Positions 60,416 through 64,000 of a stretch of 64,000 bases of DNA are shown here, piece by piece. Numbering within the stretch: position 1 is the first letter of the stretch; every line of letters begins with the position of its first letter. The DNA comes from Promicromonospora iranensis (GTDB taxonomy: Bacteria > Actinomycetota > Actinomycetes > Actinomycetales > Cellulomonadaceae). A model generated the notes under the pieces. It was given only the letters and a program-made list of their open reading frames with translations. It ran no database searches and was not told the origin of the DNA. Position numbers and translations under genes: made by a program. The DNA is taken from the NCBI RefSeq assembly GCF_028994775.1, contig NZ_JAJQMN010000003.1:124001-188000 (forward strand). The letters are read 5' to 3'.

Positions 60416-61717
60416 TCACGACGCGAGCGGGTCACCGTCCGGCGGTGCGTCCCCGCGCTCGGTCGCGCGGTCCAGGGTCCGGTCCGGGAGCCAGACCGTG
60501 AAGGTGCTGCCGCTCGGACCGTGGTCGGTGTGGAGCAGGTGCCCGTCGTGGCTCTCCGCGACCTGGCGGGCGATGGCCAGCCCGAGCCCGGAGCCGTCCG
60601 GCCGCTCCGCGCGCCCGGCTTCCCCGCGCCCGGCCTCCGGCCCGCCGCCACCGCCGTCGGCCACCTCACCCGCGTTCCCGTTGTCCCCCCGGTAGAACCG
60701 GTCGAAGATCCGGTCCCGCGCCTCCGCCGGGACACCGGGCCCTTCGTCCGCCACGCCGATCCACGCCCAGCCGAGCCTGCTGCCCACGCCCACGGTGATC
60801 GCGCTGCCCACGGGCGCGAGCCGCACCGCGTTGGACAGCAGGTTGTCGACCGCCCGGCCCAGCGCGTTCGCGTCACCGTAGGCGACGGGTCCGGGATGGG
60901 TCCGCTCCACGATGGACACACCACGCCGCTCGGCGACGGCCCGGTTGTCGCGGACGGCGCCCTCGGCCAGCGCCGCGAGGTCGACCTCTCGGTCGGCGAA
61001 CGCCTCCGACCGGAACCGCGCCGTCGCCAGCAGATCCTCCAGCAGCCGGGACATCCGGCTCGTCGCACCCAGGACGACGGCGGTCGCCTCGGCGCGCTGT
61101 GCCTCGTCCGCCTGCTCGTTGCCGAGCACCGCCTCGACGTTCGCCTGCACCACCATCACGGGGTTGCGCAGCTCGTGGGACACGTCCTCGATGAGCCTGC
61201 GTTCCGCGGTGAACGCCCGGTCGAGGCGGTCGAGCATCCCGTCGATCGTGTCGGCCAGGGTGCGCAGCTCGTCGCGCGGCCCGGTCGCGCCGATCCGCCG
61301 GGACAGGTCGGTGGCACCGATCTCCTGGGCGGTGCGCGTGATGGCCTCCACCGGCCGCAGCGCCCGCCCGGACACCCACCAGCCGACGGCCACGCTGAGC
61401 AGGAACATCACCGCGAGCGCCACCGCCGAGTAGTCCCGCAAGGTCTGCAGGGCGGTGAAGTTCACGGCGTGCTGCACGCTGTCGAGGTCGGCTGCCTGGA
61501 ACTGTTCGCCGTCCTTGTAGGCGATGCTGCCGTCGGGCTTCTTCTCGAACCGCTTGACGGTGACGGGGTCCAGAGGTGCGGCGACGATGGTCTGCGAGAG
61601 CGCGAAGTAGACCCCGGCGAGGATGAGCGCGGTGATGCCGAACAGGGTCGCGGAGTAGGTGAGGGCGAGCCGCATCCGCACCGTGCGCGCCCACCCGGGG
61701 AGCCCCCGGAAGGTCAT
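60416..61717 (-). CDS. Sensor histidine kinase
   Basis: 433 aa. Two membrane helices (about 18-40 and 98-118) frame a 55-residue sensor loop; then HAMP (RALRPVEAITRTAQEI), HisKA with DVSHELRNPVMVVQANVEAV (His phosphorylation site) and HATPase: NLLSNAVRLAPVGSA (N box), DEGPGVPAEARDRIFDRFYR (G1/F boxes) and GSGLGLAIARQVAE (G2). A Gly-rich insert of about 25 residues separates F and G2. ATG 61717 overlaps the response regulator stop (ATGA). The signal is unknown. Confidence 0.92.
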   Translation of the reverse strand: MTFRGLPGWARTVRMRLALTYSATLFGITALILAGVYFALSQTIVAAPLDPVTVKRFEKKPDGSIAYKDGEQFQAADLDSVQHAVNFTALQTLRDYSAVALAVMFLLSVAVGWWVSGRALRPVEAITRTAQEIGATDLSRRIGATGPRDELRTLADTIDGMLDRLDRAFTAERRLIEDVSHELRNPVMVVQANVEAVLGNEQADEAQRAEATAVVLGATSRMSRLLEDLLATARFRSEAFADREVDLAALAEGAVRDNRAVAERRGVSIVERTHPGPVAYGDANALGRAVDNLLSNAVRLAPVGSAITVGVGSRLGWAWIGVADEGPGVPAEARDRIFDRFYRGDNGNAGEVADGGGGGPEAGRGEAGRAERPDGSGLGLAIARQVAESHDGHLLHTDHGPSGSTFTVWLPDRTLDRATERGDAPPDGDPLAS

Positions 61718-62430
61718 GCGGGGACGCCCTTGACCGAGGCGGGCAGCTCGCGCAGCCGGTAGCCCCGGCCGATCACGGTCTCCAGGGCGGGATCCTCGCC
61801 GTCGACGGTGAGCTTGCGGCGCAGGGTGCCGACGGTGACCCGGACGGTCTGCGTGAACGGGTCGGCGTTCTCGTCCCACACGTGCTCGAGGAGCTCCTCG
61901 GCCGGCACCACGTAGGCGGGCCGGTTCATCAGGTAGCGCAGCACGGCGAACTCCTTGCGGGTGAGCACGAGCTCCCGGGCGCCGCGCCAGGCCAGCTGCC
62001 GGGCGGCGTCGAGCCGGATGGGGCCGTGCTCGAGCACCGCGGCTACCTCGCGCCCCTCGCGGCGCAGGAGGGCGCGGATGCGGGCGGACAGCTCGATGAT
62101 GGCGAACGGCTTGACGAGGTAGTCGTCCGCCCCGACGTCGAGGCCGGTGACCCGGTCGGTCAGGCGGCCGCGCGCGGTGAGCATGAGGATGCGCGGCGGG
62201 TCGCCGTCGGCGAGCGGGATCTGGCCGCCGCGGACGGCGCGGGTCAGGTCGAAGCCGGTCCCGTCGGGCAGGGTCACGTCGAGCAGCACGAGGTCGTAGG
62301 GGTTGAGGCCGAGCTTCTCCCTCGCCTCGGCCACCGTGCGCGCCTGATCGACGGCGTAGCCCTCTCGGCGCAGTGCCACCTGCAGGGCACTCACCAGACC
62401 CGCCTCGTCCTCCACGATCAGCAGCCGCAC
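61714..62430 (-). CDS. Response regulator, OmpR/PhoB type
   Basis: 238 aa. Receiver domain with acidic pair EDEAG, phospho-Asp in LVLLDVTLPDGTGFDL, and KPFAIIELSARIRALLRRE; C-terminal winged helix ELVLTRKEFAVLRYLMNRPA and TVRVTVGTLRRKL. GTG 62430 is fixed by TACCGT six bases upstream. First in the two-gene unit; divergent from the moxR gene. Confidence 0.93.
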   Translation of the reverse strand: MRLLIVEDEAGLVSALQVALRREGYAVDQARTVAEAREKLGLNPYDLVLLDVTLPDGTGFDLTRAVRGGQIPLADGDPPRILMLTARGRLTDRVTGLDVGADDYLVKPFAIIELSARIRALLRREGREVAAVLEHGPIRLDAARQLAWRGARELVLTRKEFAVLRYLMNRPAYVVPAEELLEHVWDENADPFTQTVRVTVGTLRRKLTVDGEDPALETVIGRGYRLRELPASVKGVPA

Positions 62431-62436
62431 AGCAGC

Positions 62437-62442
62437 ACGGTA
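62437..62442 (-). promoter_or_regulatory. -10 box of the response regulator gene (leaderless)
   Basis: TACCGT on the minus strand, six bases before the GTG at 62430. Confidence 0.5.
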
Positions 62443-62460
62443 ACCGCCCGGGGCGCGTCG

Positions 62461-62475
62461 TGACAGGGGCTGTCA
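62461..62475. promoter_or_regulatory. Inverted repeat in the regulator/moxR divergent region
   Basis: TGACAG GGG CTGTCA, a perfect 6-bp inverted repeat, 31 bp upstream of the response regulator start. A possible autoregulatory site. Confidence 0.5.
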
Positions 62476-62546
62476 GTCCCCCCCTTTCGGTCGGCTTTCG
62501 CTCGGGTTTCCCGCAGTTTTCTCGACCGTCCGCTGAAGTCGGTGTC

Positions 62547-63593
62547 ATGAACGAGCACAGACCAGCCACCCAGGACATCCCCGCCGTCGCCACGCACCCA
62601 CCGCTCCGCCCGGCCGCCGCCCTGGTCGAACGGGCGCTGATCGAGGTGAAACGGGTGATCGTGGGGCAGGACCACATGGTCGAACGCATCATGGTCGGCC
62701 TCCTCTCCCGCGGCCACGTGCTGCTCGAGGGTGTGCCCGGCGTCGCCAAGACGCTCGCGGTGCGCACCCTGGCCACCGTCGCCGGAGGCTCCTTCGCCCG
62801 CCTGCAGTTCACGCCGGACCTGATGCCGTCGGACATCGTCGGCACCCGCGTCTGGAAGCCCTCCCGGGAGGACTTCGACGTCGAGCTCGGCCCGGTCTTC
62901 GCCAACCTCGTCCTCGCCGACGAGATCAACCGTGCCCCGGCCAAGGTGCAGTCGGCCCTGCTGGAGGCGATGGCGGAGGGCCAGGTCAGCATCGGCGGAC
63001 GCACCTACGCCCTGCCCGACCCCTTCCTCGTCCTCGCCACCCAGAACCCGATCGAGAGCGACGGTGTCTACGCCCTGCCCGAGGCGCAGCGCGACCGGTT
63101 CCTGCTCAAGGTCGACGTCGACCACGCCGACGAGCTGGAGGAGCTGACGATCGTTCAGCGGATGAGCGCCGCTACCCCGCGCGCCGAGCCGCTGCTCGAC
63201 GCGGCGATCGTCCGCCAGCTCCAGCGGGAGGCCGACCAGGTGTTCGTCCACCACGCCGTGGCGCAGTACGCGGTGGCCCTGGTCATGGCCACCCGCCGGC
63301 CCCACCAGTACGGCCTGCACCACCTCGACGGCGTGCTGGAGTACGGCGTCAGCGCGCGCGGCAGCCTCGGACTGATCGCCGCCGGACGCTCGCTCGCCCT
63401 CATGCGCGGACGCGACTACGTGCTGCCGGCGGACCTCGTCGACCTGGCGGCCGACACCCTCGGCCACCGGCTGGTCCTCACGTTCGACGCGGCGGCCGAC
63501 GGCGTCGACCCCCGCAGCGTGGTCGAGGCCGTCCTCGCCGCCATCCCGCAGCCGCGCGTGGCACCCGCCGAGGAGGAGGTGGTCGTGCGATGA
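62547..63593 (+). CDS. moxR: MoxR family AAA+ ATPase
   Basis: 348 aa. Walker A-type GVPGVAKTLAVRTL (about residues 61-74), Walker B LVLADEINRAPAKVQSALLE, sensor ATQNPIESDGVYALPEAQRD, the standard MoxR sequence. MoxR ATPases act as chaperones for metal or cofactor insertion and stress response, together with DUF58/VWA proteins. ATG 62547 begins the homologous N-terminus. The next gene overlaps its stop (ATGA). Confidence 0.92.
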   Translation: MNEHRPATQDIPAVATHPPLRPAAALVERALIEVKRVIVGQDHMVERIMVGLLSRGHVLLEGVPGVAKTLAVRTLATVAGGSFARLQFTPDLMPSDIVGTRVWKPSREDFDVELGPVFANLVLADEINRAPAKVQSALLEAMAEGQVSIGGRTYALPDPFLVLATQNPIESDGVYALPEAQRDRFLLKVDVDHADELEELTIVQRMSAATPRAEPLLDAAIVRQLQREADQVFVHHAVAQYAVALVMATRRPHQYGLHHLDGVLEYGVSARGSLGLIAAGRSLALMRGRDYVLPADLVDLAADTLGHRLVLTFDAAADGVDPRSVVEAVLAAIPQPRVAPAEEEVVVR

Positions 63594-64000
63594 ACGACTC
63601 GGCGCGGAACAGCTCGGCCCGCAGGTTCCGCCGGCTCGAGCTCACCGTCCGACGGCGGGTCGACGGGCTGCTGCAGGGCGACGTCGACGGGCACGCGCTC
63701 GGTCCCGGCTCCGACCCGGAGGAGCTGACGCAGTACCAGCCGGGGCAGGACGTGCGGCGGATCGACTGGAACGTCACCGCCCGCACCGGCGAGGCCCACC
63801 TGTGGCGCACCCGCGCCCAGCACGAGCTGGACACGTGGCTGCTGGTCGACCGCAGCGCCAGCATGACCTTCGGCACCGCGCAGACCGAGAAGGTGGACGT
63901 CGCCGAGGAGGTGGCCGCCGCCGTCGGCCTGCTCACCGCCGGACCGGGCAACCGCGTGGGCATCGGCCTGATCGACGGGGCCGGCCTGCGCTGGATCTCG
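63590..64000 (+). CDS. DUF58 domain protein, N-terminal part (runs off window)
   Basis: 137 codons visible. LRRR-like basic start, then SDPEELTQYQPGQDVRRIDW-type DUF58 segment (positions about 44-62) and LLVDRSASMTFG, the MIDAS-like site of VWA-related proteins. It partners MoxR; the ATG overlaps the moxR stop. The C-terminus is outside the window. Confidence 0.88.
   Translation, partial: MNDSARNSSARRFRRLELTVRRRVDGLLQGDVDGHALGPGSDPEELTQYQPGQDVRRIDWNVTARTGEAHLWRTRAQHELDTWLLVDRSASMTFGTAQTEKVDVAEEVAAAVGLLTAGPGNRVGIGLIDGAGLRWIS

Noticed and set aside
61718-63004. N-terminal extension of the histidine kinase frame across the response regulator and moxR
   Set aside because: The kinase begins at ATG 61717, overlapping the response regulator stop; the extension is antisense or out of phase with real genes.
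1-64000. Prophage, IS element or integrative element
   Set aside because: No transposase, integrase, phage structural gene or flanking attachment repeat was found on either strand.

Overview
The window is high-GC DNA of an actinobacterium, most likely a polysaccharide-degrading member of the Micrococcales (Cellulosimicrobium/Isoptericola/Promicromonospora type). This rests on base composition, frequent GTG starts, many TANNNT boxes placed 6-7 nt before a start codon (leaderless transcripts), a sugar ABC importer without its own ATPase, and secreted GH81, GH5-ricin, GH92, GH38 and GH76 enzymes. The genus is an inference. I see no tRNA, rRNA, CRISPR array, IS element or prophage.

Layout. 1-6.3 kb: minus-strand group of exported proteins (GH92 mannosidase cut by the window edge, DUF916-like membrane-anchored protein, WxL-like surface protein, carbohydrate-binding metallophosphoesterase). 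6.4-8.9 kb: a lipoprotein, a CutA remnant, a membrane protein and a DUF2625 protein. 9-15.9 kb: secreted GH81 beta-1,3-glucanase, a divergent flavin monooxygenase/TetR pair, and a GH5-ricin endoglucanase. 16-29.1 kb: mannose/mannoside locus with LacI regulator, GH76, GH38, ABC importer (binding protein plus two permeases), ROK kinase and two phosphomannose isomerase genes. Three near-identical palindromes (TGGTATCG-N-TACCA type) mark its promoters. The ROK gene has an in-frame amber codon between its best ribosome-binding site and its catalytic domain.

29.1-34.7 kb: PHP phosphoesterase, DUF6881 protein, divergent TPR-AAA+ ATPase and TPR-membrane protein, MazG-like and HIT proteins, DEDDh exonuclease. 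34.7-43.1 kb: a seven-gene minus-strand operon with mostly ATGA-overlapping genes: FecCD permease, ATPase, binding lipoprotein, a CydD-like/CydC-like ABC pair, alpha/beta hydrolase and beta-lactamase-fold hydrolase. A Fur-type box lies exactly between the -35 and -10 of its leaderless promoter, so a ferric-siderophore uptake and processing role is inferred.

43.1-62.5 kb: small accessory genes, many as divergent regulator/target pairs: ArsR-SRPBCC fusion, SDR, XRE/methionine aminopeptidase, a PETase/cutinase-type polyester hydrolase with a TetR regulator, MarR with a reductase and a ring-cleavage-type VOC protein, two phosphotransferases, CGNR regulator, MFS exporters, LysR/EamA, and a two-component system. 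The right edge holds a MoxR ATPase and the start of a DUF58 gene. A dispersed palindromic repeat (arm close to CGAACGTAGGCCTGGTCGC) occurs at three gene ends in the 43-52 kb segment.
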